Assembly (NCBI GenBank): GCA_028877215.1
Contig: JAPPFJ010000033.1
Coordinates: forward strand, 248,001-312,000
Direction: 5' to 3'
Source of the DNA: Gemmatimonadota bacterium
GTDB lineage: Bacteria; Latescibacterota; UBA2968; GCA-2709665
DNA: 64,000 nucleotides
In this document: positions 33,847 to 41,487 of the stretch, piece by piece
Layout of the letters: each line of letters begins with the position of its first letter
How positions within the stretch are numbered: position 1 is the stretch's first letter
Notes under the pieces: generated by a model
Database searches by the model: none
The model's input: only the letters and a program-made list of their open reading frames with translations
What the model was told of the DNA's origin: nothing
Program-made: the position numbers and the translations under genes

Positions 33847-35787
33847 TTATTCCGCTACGTGAATTGTCCAACTGTTGCTGCCACTGTTTTTCGTGGCATG
33901 AAAGTTCCACCGTACACCGTTTATGGTGGTACCGCGGGCGTCTATACCGGTACCGGCGCTGAAGAACGCGATGGATCCCCTTCCGGAACTGGATACTGAG
34001 AAGGTATTGCCCTTGTAAGTACAGGTTTCGCCAGGATTCACGACCAACCCGGCCCTGCAAGCGCCCAGGTTGGACGTGCCGCCGTCGAATTCTACGGTAA
34101 CGCCTCGGCGCTGAAGAGTTGGAATGTGCGTGTTGCGCGATGCATTGCTCAAGGGATTACTCTTCAGATTTACTGTATCACCGGTACCCAGGCCCGTGTT
34201 TGCCACCAATGGCGAAACATCCGAGATGTCGTTGTCTTCCAGTCCCAGGATTTCCAGGTTGGTCAAGGTGGACAACGCGGATATGCGAGAGATATCGTTC
34301 TGGTTAAGGTACAGGTATTTAATGCTGGTCAAGTTGGACAGTGCGGAGATGTCTGAAATGCTGTTGTCCCAAAGAACCAGATTCACGAGGTCGGTCAAGC
34401 TGGACAGTGGCGAAACATTCGAGATGCTGTTGTGTTCAAGACCCAGCCGTGTCAGGTTGGTCAAGTTGGACAACGCGGATATATCAGAGATACTGTTGTA
34501 ATCCAGAAACAGCCATGTCAGGTTGGTCAAGGTGGATAACCCGGGTAGATTCGTGATGCTGTTTTCGAAAAGATCCAGATAGAAAAGTCCGGTCAGGTTG
34601 GACAACGCGGATATATCAGAGATCCTATTCTGGCTGAGTCCCAGCCGCGCCAGGTTGGTCAGGGTGGATAGCGCGGATAGATTCGCGATGCTGTTCTCGT
34701 TAAGGAACAGGTCTGTCAAGCCGGTCAAGCCGGAGAGGTCGGATATATCGGAGATGCTGTTTTTATAGAGATCCAGATATGCCAGGTTTGTCAAGCCGGA
34801 GAGGGGCGAGAGGTCGGATATATCGTTGCTGTTGACCCACTTCCCCCCTTCTTCCGCCCGCACTCTACCGAGGTTCAGGCCCCGCGAACTGGTGGCATAT
34901 TCGAGACCTGCAAGGTTACGTATCCCCATATTGGGCGCGTCAATACGTTTCAAGGTCGCCATCTCGGCACGAGTAATCGGCGCATCCGGCGCCTTGCCCA
35001 GGCTATCAGCGACTACCGCACGCAGATTGGCATCCGCAATGGTCACAGTCTCTCCGCCGCCAGAAGGTGTCCCACCGCCGCCGGAGGGCGGCACCTGAGT
35101 GCCGAAGGCGACGGCGAAGATGAGAAAATCCGAGAAGGCAACGAACCCATCACCGTCCAGGTCGAACCGCGCTTCATAACGCGCATCGCCCTGACTCGAC
35201 CCGAACGCGCCAGCGAAAGTCAGGAAGTCTGAGAACCCAACGGTCCCGTCGCCGTTGAAGTCGGGGGACGGCGCGGCGTTGAACGAGATCTCTCTGCTTG
35301 TCCTGAGTACGTCGCTGGACGTCGAACTTTCGGCGAGGGAGACAGACTCGATGCCAATGGAAAACGCCCTTCCCGTTACGTCTGCAACCGTCTCGAACTC
35401 CGCGCGAGCCAGGAATCCCGATGACGCCAATGTCGCTGGGGACGTGGCGGCGAGGGCCGCGCCGACGGTTCCCTCGGGCAGCGAAAGGGCAAACGCGCTG
35501 TTTTCGGCTTTGACGAAAGACACGAGAGAGGCATCGAAGTCGAATCTGAGGATGACGCCGCGCAGAGACGTCGTGACCCCAGTGGCGAAGACTTCCAGGG
35601 CGATTGTCGTGCCGCGCCCCGCCACTGCGCCGGTGGTCGCCCCGTCGTCCCTCCGATTTCCCGCCCCGCCGTTAGCGATCAGGTCAAGTGACAACACGGC
35701 GTTTGCGTTCGGTCCGGCGAACGTCTGCCCGGCAGACACGAGAACTGCGGCGGCAGCAATGAATAACAAGCATTTCCTGGTATACAT
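33847..35787 (-). CDS. Secreted cohesin-like/dockerin-like/leucine-rich-repeat protein
   Basis: 646 residues from ATG 35787 (AAAGGAG upstream); the frame continues to 36054 but through the structured leader. Signal peptide MYTRKCLLFIAAAAVLVSAG. Residues ~25-170 are a cohesin-like beta-sandwich (GRGTTIALEVFATGVTTSLR, VILRFDFDASLVSFVKAE). An EF-hand pair follows (DFNGDGTVGFSDFLTFAGAF and DLDGDGFVAFSDFLIFAVAF). From ~235, VTIADANLRAVVADSLGK caps an internalin-like LRR domain of about ten 22-residue repeats (LTNLxxLxLxxNSISDISALSN), which appear in DNA as a 66-bp periodicity at 34230-34820. The C-terminal ~100 residues are unassigned. Both a cohesin-like and a dockerin-like part on one chain could allow self-assembly. 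Confidence 0.85.
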   Translation of the reverse strand: MYTRKCLLFIAAAAVLVSAGQTFAGPNANAVLSLDLIANGGAGNRRDDGATTGAVAGRGTTIALEVFATGVTTSLRGVILRFDFDASLVSFVKAENSAFALSLPEGTVGAALAATSPATLASSGFLARAEFETVADVTGRAFSIGIESVSLAESSTSSDVLRTSREISFNAAPSPDFNGDGTVGFSDFLTFAGAFGSSQGDARYEARFDLDGDGFVAFSDFLIFAVAFGTQVPPSGGGGTPSGGGETVTIADANLRAVVADSLGKAPDAPITRAEMATLKRIDAPNMGIRNLAGLEYATSSRGLNLGRVRAEEGGKWVNSNDISDLSPLSGLTNLAYLDLYKNSISDISDLSGLTGLTDLFLNENSIANLSALSTLTNLARLGLSQNRISDISALSNLTGLFYLDLFENSITNLPGLSTLTNLTWLFLDYNSISDISALSNLTNLTRLGLEHNSISNVSPLSSLTDLVNLVLWDNSISDISALSNLTSIKYLYLNQNDISRISALSTLTNLEILGLEDNDISDVSPLVANTGLGTGDTVNLKSNPLSNASRNTHIPTLQRRGVTVEFDGGTSNLGACRAGLVVNPGETCTYKGNTFSVSSSGRGSIAFFSAGTGIDARGTTINGVRWNFHATKNSGSNSWTIHVAE

Positions 35788-35868
35788 CGGATACGCTCCT
35801 TTGTGTCTGGACAAGCGGTCGGGCTTGATTGCCGGTGTGCGCCCATCAGGTTCTGCCTGGGTACACTT

Positions 35869-35974
35869 GGGAGCGGCAGGGCAATACCGGCAACTCGGTT
35901 GCCACCTCTGCCGGCTCGTAATTGCCCTTGAGGCGGCCGACGCCCACCTGCCTGGCCGCCTTTCGACCGCTCCC
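35869..35974 (-). ncRNA. Candidate structured leader RNA (three-way junction)
   Basis: Read on the minus strand, GGGAGCGG pairs with CCGCTCCC to close a 106-nt element. Inside, GGCGGCC/GGCCGCC forms one arm and GGGCAAT/ATTGCCC a second. The second arm is extended by CCGGCA/TGCCGG or, alternatively, by GGCAAC/GTTGCC, two pairings that exclude each other. All stems are perfect. The element lies 81 nt upstream of the ATG of the LRR protein on the same strand. I cannot match it to a known riboswitch class. Confidence 0.45.
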
Positions 35975-36054
35975 ATCACGTGCAATGAACGGTCTTTCCT
36001 GTCCCCTCGTGAGTCGCCCTGAGGCCGTATTCGAGTATTCCTGAATGAAGTCAA

Positions 36055-36570
36055 TTCAGATACGTCGCGTGGCTTTCTCTATCGAGTGAGCTGTGGATTA
36101 CGTGTCGAACGCATAAATAAAGAATGTTCTGGTTTTGCCGATCAGGTCAATACCGAATGATTGTCGAATCGTCCTGGATTTGTCGCGGGCTACACTTTTT
36201 TCAATTTGAGGTAGAAAAGGTGGCTTCAACGGCGGGATTCGAGGATCGGCGGACGAATATGGACCATTGCGTGTCTTCAGGGTTCAACCGGTCTCGGTGG
36301 GTGACCGATCCCGGGGATGGCCCTTGGGCACATATCTATGGTGAAACGGGTCTGGCCAAGCCGATCCTCAGATCGCCGCCTTTGGTCGATCATTTGCACA
36401 ATGCGCCATTTTTCCACCCGGATGCCTCAGTAACCGTCCGTTCTTGGACCGAAGTAAGTGTACACAATAATAATGAAAATTTCGGGTTTATTTGTGATTT
36501 TTAACTTAGATATAAGATACAATATATGATTTTTTCGTGATTATCCCATCGCCCAGTCCAGACGGGACTC
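36055..36570. other. Region without a recognisable gene
   Basis: Base composition falls sharply here, especially 36470-36550 (AT-rich, ATATAAGATACAATATATG). The one moderate open frame (36124-36504) gives a protein with no recognisable domain or ribosome site. I see nothing else. Confidence 0.5.
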
Positions 36571-36589
36571 GCAAGTGCCGGATCAACGG

Positions 36590-36885
36590 CAGGTAAGACG
36601 GGGCCCTGTTCGGGTATTTCGCCTACATAGACGAACCGCTGACGGTGCCGGACTTGCGCAGCCACGCACGGCGCATTGGCCTGTCCGAATCTCAACCGGC
36701 AATGCCGGTGAGTCAGAGACTGAGTGCCTTGTGGCGCCGATCTGCCATCGTGAAGAGAGAGTGGGGACGATTTTTCTGGCGGAGTAGAAGGGTGGAAGGG
36801 AGTTCATCGCGGAAGACGAAGAGACCCTGGTGATGCTCACTGCTCAGGCTGCCGCAGCGCAAGACGACAGACGCAAAATGGGATG
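36590..36885 (+). pseudogene. Decayed GAF-domain sensor fragment
   Basis: Reading across three frames reconstructs a GAF domain: YIDEPLTVPDLRSHARRIGL, then after a shift LVAPICHREERVGTIFLAE, then after a stop/shift KGGREFIAEDEETLVMLTAQ followed by AAAAQDD. These are the well-known GAF segments that precede histidine kinase or PAS modules. At least two frameshifts and one stop interrupt it. No start or downstream kinase is visible, so it is a dead remnant. Confidence 0.7.
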
Positions 36886-37214
36886 GGGTAGCGGAATCGA
36901 GTGACGAGGCGGGAATGCCTTACCTACTATTGTCTGTACGCTTTACTCGCGGGATTGACTCTCAGTGACCTTGCTGAGATTCAGGATGATGGGGTCGGGC
37001 TTTGGGGAAGTAGGTCGAGCGAGGAGACGGACCGGTCACCTGCGCTGTCGTCCAGGTTCAGGGTGAGGGAAGACCCGCTGTGATGCTGTGGGCCTCCGGG
37101 CTGCAAGGAATCCGCGCGGTTATGATGCCATGGATTTGGTCCACTCCTTACATAACGGGTTTCGAAAAGGCTGAGCAAATAAAGTAACTTCGATCAAGGC
37201 GTCGAAATTTCGGA

Positions 37215-37250
37215 TTGACATTAAATATCTAAATATCTATTTTAGATATT
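37215..37250 (+). promoter_or_regulatory. Promoter with overlapping perfect palindrome
   Basis: TTGACA at 37215-37220 and TATTTT at 37238-37243 (17-bp spacing). AATATCTAAA (37224-37233) and TTTAGATATT (37241-37250) form a perfect 10-bp inverted repeat spanning the spacer and -10 region and ending one base before ATG 37252. The start site would fall almost at the ATG, suggesting a leaderless message; the palindrome may be an operator. Confidence 0.45.
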
Positions 37251-37251
37251 C

Positions 37252-38412
37252 ATGTATAATCGAATATTAAATTTAGATTTGACGAGAGAGCAGACGTGCT
37301 TCCTTTGGGGGCCGCGGCAGACCGGCAAAAGCACGCTCATCCGTTCGCTGTTTCCCCGGGCAAGGCGTTACGACCTCCTGCTGGCCGACGTGTATCGCCG
37401 GCTGATCGACCGCCCCGAGTTGATTCGCGAGGAGTGCCTGGCCGCCGGATTGGACGGCGATTCGCAGGTCGACCCCATTGTAATCGACGAAGTTCAGAGG
37501 ATACCGGACCTACTGAATGAGGTGCACTGGCTCGCGGAAAACAGGGGGTTGCGTTTTCTCTTGTGTGGTTCGAGCGCGAGGAAGTTGAAACGCGGCGGCG
37601 GCAATCTGCTCGGCGGACGGGCGGTCCGATATCAGCTGCATCCATTTGTTGCTGCCGAGATCCCGGAATTTTCGCTCGACAAGGCGCTGAATGCCGGTTT
37701 GCTGCCGCGGCATTATCTGAACGTACGGCCTCGCCGGTTGATTCAGGCCTACGTAGGCGATTATCTTCGGGAGGAAATCGCGGCCGAGGCGTTGACGCGA
37801 AATATCCCGGCCTTCAGCCGGTTTCTCGAAGTGGCCGCCCTGTCGAACGGAGAGTTGATCAACTTTAACACGATCGCCGTGGAATGCGGCGTAAGCGCGC
37901 CCACCGCGAAGGGGTATTTCCAGATCCTGGAAGATACTTTGATCGGGAACATGGTACCAGCGTTTCGCAGGCGTGCAAAGCGCCGCGTTGTCGGCGCGCC
38001 CCGGTTCTATTTCTTCGACATTGGTGTGGTGGCGCAACTTACCGGACGTGGGCATGTCCAGGCGGGATCGGAGCTGTTCGGACGCGCTTTCGAACATTTC
38101 ATATTCATGGAAGTGTCCGCCTATGCCAGCTATTCCGGGACGTTTTTTCCGGTATCGTTCTGGCGTACCACATCCGGCCATGAGGTCGACTTTATCTTTG
38201 AAGACGTCGCACTCGAGGTCAAGTCGACGTCCCGGATCCAGGACAGGCACCTGAAGGGCATACGAGCATTCAAGGAAGAGTTCAAATTAGCCCAATATAT
38301 CGTCGTCTCAAGGGCGGTGGCGCCCCGCCGGACCGCGGACGGAATTCTGATCCTGCCGTGGCGGGATTTCCTCGACCGGCTCTGGGGCGGCGGGATCGTC
38401 CCGCCGACGTAG
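37252..38412 (+). CDS. ATP-binding protein, AAA_14/DUF4143 family
   Basis: 386 residues. Walker A GPRQTGKST at 20-28, Walker B PIVIDEVQRIPDL at ~75, and sensor-like FLLCGSSARKLKRGGG at ~100. The winged-helix middle includes FNTIAVECGVSAPTAKGYFQ. The C-terminal DUF4143 part is nuclease-like: SGHEVDFIFEDVALEVKSTS, in which D...E.K matches a PD-(D/E)xK core. The family is widespread and single-gene, with proposed roles in mobile-element or defence biology. No Shine-Dalgarno precedes the ATG. Confidence 0.88.
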   Translation: MYNRILNLDLTREQTCFLWGPRQTGKSTLIRSLFPRARRYDLLLADVYRRLIDRPELIREECLAAGLDGDSQVDPIVIDEVQRIPDLLNEVHWLAENRGLRFLLCGSSARKLKRGGGNLLGGRAVRYQLHPFVAAEIPEFSLDKALNAGLLPRHYLNVRPRRLIQAYVGDYLREEIAAEALTRNIPAFSRFLEVAALSNGELINFNTIAVECGVSAPTAKGYFQILEDTLIGNMVPAFRRRAKRRVVGAPRFYFFDIGVVAQLTGRGHVQAGSELFGRAFEHFIFMEVSAYASYSGTFFPVSFWRTTSGHEVDFIFEDVALEVKSTSRIQDRHLKGIRAFKEEFKLAQYIVVSRAVAPRRTADGILILPWRDFLDRLWGGGIVPPT

Positions 38413-38535
38413 TCGCCTATCGTCACGGCTCTTCGCGTGTCCCTTCTTGCCCGCTATCACCCGTCCCGTCCCGCCGTTCCGCCTCCTGCCACGCTCTCGC
38501 GGCATCCCCCGCTCAGCCCGCAAGACCTGCCGACG

Positions 38536-39396
38536 CTATCCCACAATGGCATTGATGTCCTGAACGACGATATCCGTCGCGCCCAGCGTCCGGAGTCGGA
38601 TAAGAAGCCCGGCCGTCTGCGATCTGGGCACCACGGCCTCGATTGCGCTGGCGCAATCCGATAACCGGCTGAGCGTGGGCGCGCGACGGGCGGGCAGCGC
38701 CTCCAGGACCGCAATTCTCTGAAGGTTGTCGACATTCAGTTTGATGAGCTGCTGGTTTTCGGCCTCCAGCGCGCCGGCCATCAAGTCTCCCAGCGCGACG
38801 AACTCGGGAGTTCGGTTGCGCGCGATGACGACGATGGGTGACACCATGAACTCATCGGCGATCTCGAGACCGTTTTCGCGCAGACTGATGCCCGTAATCG
38901 TGACGCCCACGCCGTAGTCGAAGAGCTTCATCGCGACCTTGATTTCCGTGCTTCCGTGCGAGAAACCGATGTCCGCATTGGGATACCGGTCGCGAGTAAT
39001 CGCCGGATATTCGGAACTGATCGAAACTGTTGCATCTTGCGACAGTAGCGGGCTGTCGGGGCGACCGAACAGGACGACGCGGGCAGGGTCGCGGGTATCG
39101 CGGCTGAAGCGCAGCTCCTGGAGGCGCAGGATTCGGGTGTCGCAATCGCCCGGTTGCGCCAGTTCGGTTTCGACCACGCAGTCCAGCCCGCAGATGCCGC
39201 AGTCGATCTGTTGCTTCAACAGGGCGGTCGGGATGTCTTGCGGTCGCATATAGACGGCCTGACTGAAAGGGCCGAGTCCGCCCACGGAGACCTGTCCGTT
39301 GCGTCCCGTGGGTCGAACGTCGAGACCGATCCGGGAGAGCAGGTCGCACAGCGGACCCTGCATGCTGCCGTTGGGCAGACCGAGCGTGAAGTTCAT
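38536..39396 (-). CDS. hisG: ATP phosphoribosyltransferase
   Basis: 286 residues, the long HisG form with a C-terminal regulatory domain. It catalyses the first step of histidine synthesis (ATP + PRPP). MNFTLGLPNGSMQGPLCDLL is the usual start, RPQDIPTALLKQQIDCGICG the first periplasmic-binding-protein-like lobe, SSEYPAITRDRY and ENGLEIADEFMVSPIVVIAR the PRPP and second-lobe elements. The C-terminal ~75 residues (LIKLNVDNLQRIAVLEALPA, IEAVVPRSQTAGLLIRLRTLGATD) are the ACT-like domain that binds histidine for feedback. It follows hisI by 3 bp. Confidence 0.92.
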   Translation of the reverse strand: MNFTLGLPNGSMQGPLCDLLSRIGLDVRPTGRNGQVSVGGLGPFSQAVYMRPQDIPTALLKQQIDCGICGLDCVVETELAQPGDCDTRILRLQELRFSRDTRDPARVVLFGRPDSPLLSQDATVSISSEYPAITRDRYPNADIGFSHGSTEIKVAMKLFDYGVGVTITGISLRENGLEIADEFMVSPIVVIARNRTPEFVALGDLMAGALEAENQQLIKLNVDNLQRIAVLEALPARRAPTLSRLSDCASAIEAVVPRSQTAGLLIRLRTLGATDIVVQDINAIVG

Positions 39397-39399
39397 GGG

Positions 39400-39828
39400 C
39401 TACTCCGGTATGGTATCAGGTTCCACGAATTCGAGTTTGCCATTGGCGATGCTGCGGTAATAACAGCCATAACGCGGTCGATCGTCGACTTTCGTGTGGC
39501 ACGACCCCTCGCCGCGAAGGCGCACCATATAAAGCAGCGAGTTCTGCTCGCAGTTGACGCGCACGTCGATCAGGTCGAGCATATCCCCCGACGTCGCCCC
39601 CTTGATCCAGAGTTCGTTGCGAGACGTGCTCCAGAATGTCGCCACACGGTGCTCCAGCGCGTAGTCGAGCGCCTGTTTGTTGACATAGCCGATCAGGATA
39701 ACGGCTCTGCTGTCCACGTCCTGTACGGCCGCGGGAATGACGAAATGGCCGGTATTCGCAACCCTGGACAGCTTTTCGAAGTCGAGCCGGATCTCTGTGC
39801 CCTCTTCGAGTACGTTGTCAACAGCCAT
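39400..39828 (-). CDS. hisI: Phosphoribosyl-AMP cyclohydrolase
   Basis: 142 residues. Opens the purine ring of phosphoribosyl-AMP, the third histidine step. DVDSRAVILIGYVNKQALDY, VATFWSTSRNELWIKGATSG, and the metal-site segment VRVNCEQNSLLYMVRLRG then GSCHTK are all present, with RPRYGCYYR at the end. It lacks the HisE pyrophosphatase half, as in many monofunctional enzymes. It is followed at once by hisG, so the two are cotranslated. Confidence 0.92.
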   Translation of the reverse strand: MAVDNVLEEGTEIRLDFEKLSRVANTGHFVIPAAVQDVDSRAVILIGYVNKQALDYALEHRVATFWSTSRNELWIKGATSGDMLDLIDVRVNCEQNSLLYMVRLRGEGSCHTKVDDRPRYGCYYRSIANGKLEFVEPDTIPE

Positions 39829-39862
39829 GGCGATTTTCCTCCTACATGGAGTTTGCGTATCC

Positions 39863-40585
39863 TCAAGCCTTTTCTATAATTGCAATATACACGGTTCCCG
39901 TTTCGGGTATGAATCGCGAAATCCGCCATCCGGTACCTTCCAGAATGAACGCCATCTCATTTCGGGAAACCATGAGATACTCGAACCAGTGGCCGATGTA
40001 TTGTCCGTACCGGATCCGGATTCTGAGTTGACACGAAAACCTGCCGCGTTTCCGATTGGATTCGTGATAGTCCAGATGCGCGTTGCTCGTGGTCGCATAA
40101 GGGTCCCGGGATTCGGCGATGATTCTCCCGTTCGACGACGTCATATTGCGCATCTTCCTCAACAGCCACCGGGCGCGTTTCAGGTTACCGAACAGACCGA
40201 AATTGGCGCCCAACATAAGCAAGGTGTCGAATTGACCCATACGGGAGGAAATCTGCGTGATGTTCACCACGCCGGCCTTCCTGAGGCCCCGCGCGCGGGC
40301 CACCTTGATGGCCAGGGGCGAGGCATCGATGCCCAGTACGTCGAATCCCTCTTGCTGCAGGTGGATGGCGTGCCGTCCGGGCCCGCAGCCGATATCGAGT
40401 ACGCGCCCCGACACATGGTTCATCGACTTCTGCTGCTGAGGCGGCCACTCGCTGAAAGGCTCGAAGTAATCGCGCGACTTGCCGGCGGAAATAAACCCGT
40501 CGTCGCGCTCCACGATTTCCCGGGCGGGTATGCCGCGGTGGTAGTCCCACATCATCCGTCCGTAAGCGTCGTCATCGTTTCCCAT
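39863..40585 (-). CDS. SAM-dependent class I methyltransferase
   Basis: 240 residues. SGRVLDIGCGPGRHAIHLQQ is motif I, and LGIDASPLAIKVARARGL motif II, with LLMLGANFGLFG as motif IV-like. RDPYATTSNAHLDYHESNR and the strand-rich C-terminus (FIPETGTVYIAIIEKA) resemble Methyltransf_25/11 enzymes of unknown acceptor. It precedes hisI by 34 bp on the same strand, so it heads a three-gene unit with hisI-hisG, although no link to histidine synthesis is known to me. Confidence 0.85.
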   Translation of the reverse strand: MGNDDDAYGRMMWDYHRGIPAREIVERDDGFISAGKSRDYFEPFSEWPPQQQKSMNHVSGRVLDIGCGPGRHAIHLQQEGFDVLGIDASPLAIKVARARGLRKAGVVNITQISSRMGQFDTLLMLGANFGLFGNLKRARWLLRKMRNMTSSNGRIIAESRDPYATTSNAHLDYHESNRKRGRFSCQLRIRIRYGQYIGHWFEYLMVSRNEMAFILEGTGWRISRFIPETGTVYIAIIEKA

Positions 40586-40661
40586 TTCGCGTCCCCCTTG
40601 AAGTTAGACCATACAAGTGATCCAGTCGTCATCGACGGATTCCTTTGTTCGCGCTGCCATC

Positions 40662-40691
40662 AAAAAAGCCCGCCGTCTCTCGACAGCGGGC
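40662..40691 (-). terminator. Rho-independent terminator
   Basis: On the minus strand GCCCGCTGTC-GAGA-GACGGCGGGC is a 10-bp stem (one G-U pair) with a GNRA loop followed by TTTTTT. It lies upstream of the methyltransferase start, so it must end a different minus-strand transcript coming from above 40700. Confidence 0.8.
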
Positions 40692-40719
40692 ATCCATTTT
40701 CAACACTTGAAGTTCAGGT

Positions 40720-40863
40720 CTAGTCCACCGCCGAGCAGATTGCGCGAAAAGTCGCGGAACCCATATGATGAGTGTGGCGATGGGCGGTATAGGCGTACAG
40801 GGAACCTGATGGAATAACGCTCGGTTTCCGCGGAATGACCGGGATGTTGTTCAGTTGTGTCAT
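40720..40863 (-). CDS. Small hypothetical protein ahead of a strong terminator
   Basis: 47 residues from ATG 40863 (MTQLNNIPVIPRKPSVIPSG ... ending ATFRAICSAVD). The stop lies 28 nt before the terminator at 40662-40691, which is the main reason to take it as real. His-rich in the middle (AHRHTHHMG). No ribosome site is evident and the frame continues upstream to 41043, so the start is uncertain. No family recognised. Confidence 0.3.
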   Translation of the reverse strand: MTQLNNIPVIPRKPSVIPSGSLYAYTAHRHTHHMGSATFRAICSAVD

Positions 40864-41112
40864 AGCACTATGAAGATAGAAAAGCCGCGTTTGACCGTCA
40901 AGGATTTTCTTCCGAATATGTCCGTGAACGTCGTTCAACAGACACATCTTTCGCCGACATGCCAGGCGATTCGCCCGCGTAATTCGCCTGGATACACCAC
41001 ACAGGTGAGGTTCGGTTCTGGACACGAGTCCTGCGCCGTGCACCGTACGGGCCTCGTCCTTTTGCGTTGTTTGCCGGGGTGTGATTTCCTATTATACGGC
41101 GATTTTTTGAAA

Positions 41113-41142
41113 GGCGGGCGACCACAAGGGTCGCCCCTACAA
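41113..41142 (+). repeat. Isolated REP hairpin variant
   Basis: GGCGGGCGACCACAAGGGTC then GCCCCTAC: stem GGGCGACC / GGTCGCCC around ACAAG. Relative to the main family two stem positions have changed on both arms, keeping pairing. The rest of 40864-41487 holds no supported gene; a ~100-codon open frame with one hydrophobic segment (SWCILVISSLIAFIY, about 41305-41350) has no usual start codon. Confidence 0.7.
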
Positions 41143-41487
41143 ATGCAATTTGGACGCGGGGGGACGTAGAATCCGCGTTAAATGAAGGTTTAGCCTCAAT
41201 AAGAAAAAAACAGCAACGCGGCGACGCGACAAAACCCTCCGTAACTGGGCGTTATCGACGTAAAGAAGGACATTTTTTCCTTTCACGTACATTGTCCTGG
41301 TGTATCCTGGTAATCAGCAGTCTAATCGCCTTTATTTACAAACACATATTCGAATTTACCTCCCCGAAAAATGACGAATCAGGGTTAGACGTTGAGGATG
41401 TGCAGGACGTTTGGGGGTTTCGAAACCAGGCTCTTGCAGGAAGGGAACTGAGCGGTCAAACGTCAGTTTGAATGAGAGGATATTGAG

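Noticed and set aside
36124..36504. 126-aa open frame in the gap upstream of the AAA gene
   Set aside because: No ribosome site, no domain, atypical composition. Kept only as an unassigned region.
41165..41475. About 100-codon open frame with one hydrophobic segment
   Set aside because: No ATG, GTG or TTG at a plausible place with a ribosome site, and no recognisable homology. Could be chance.
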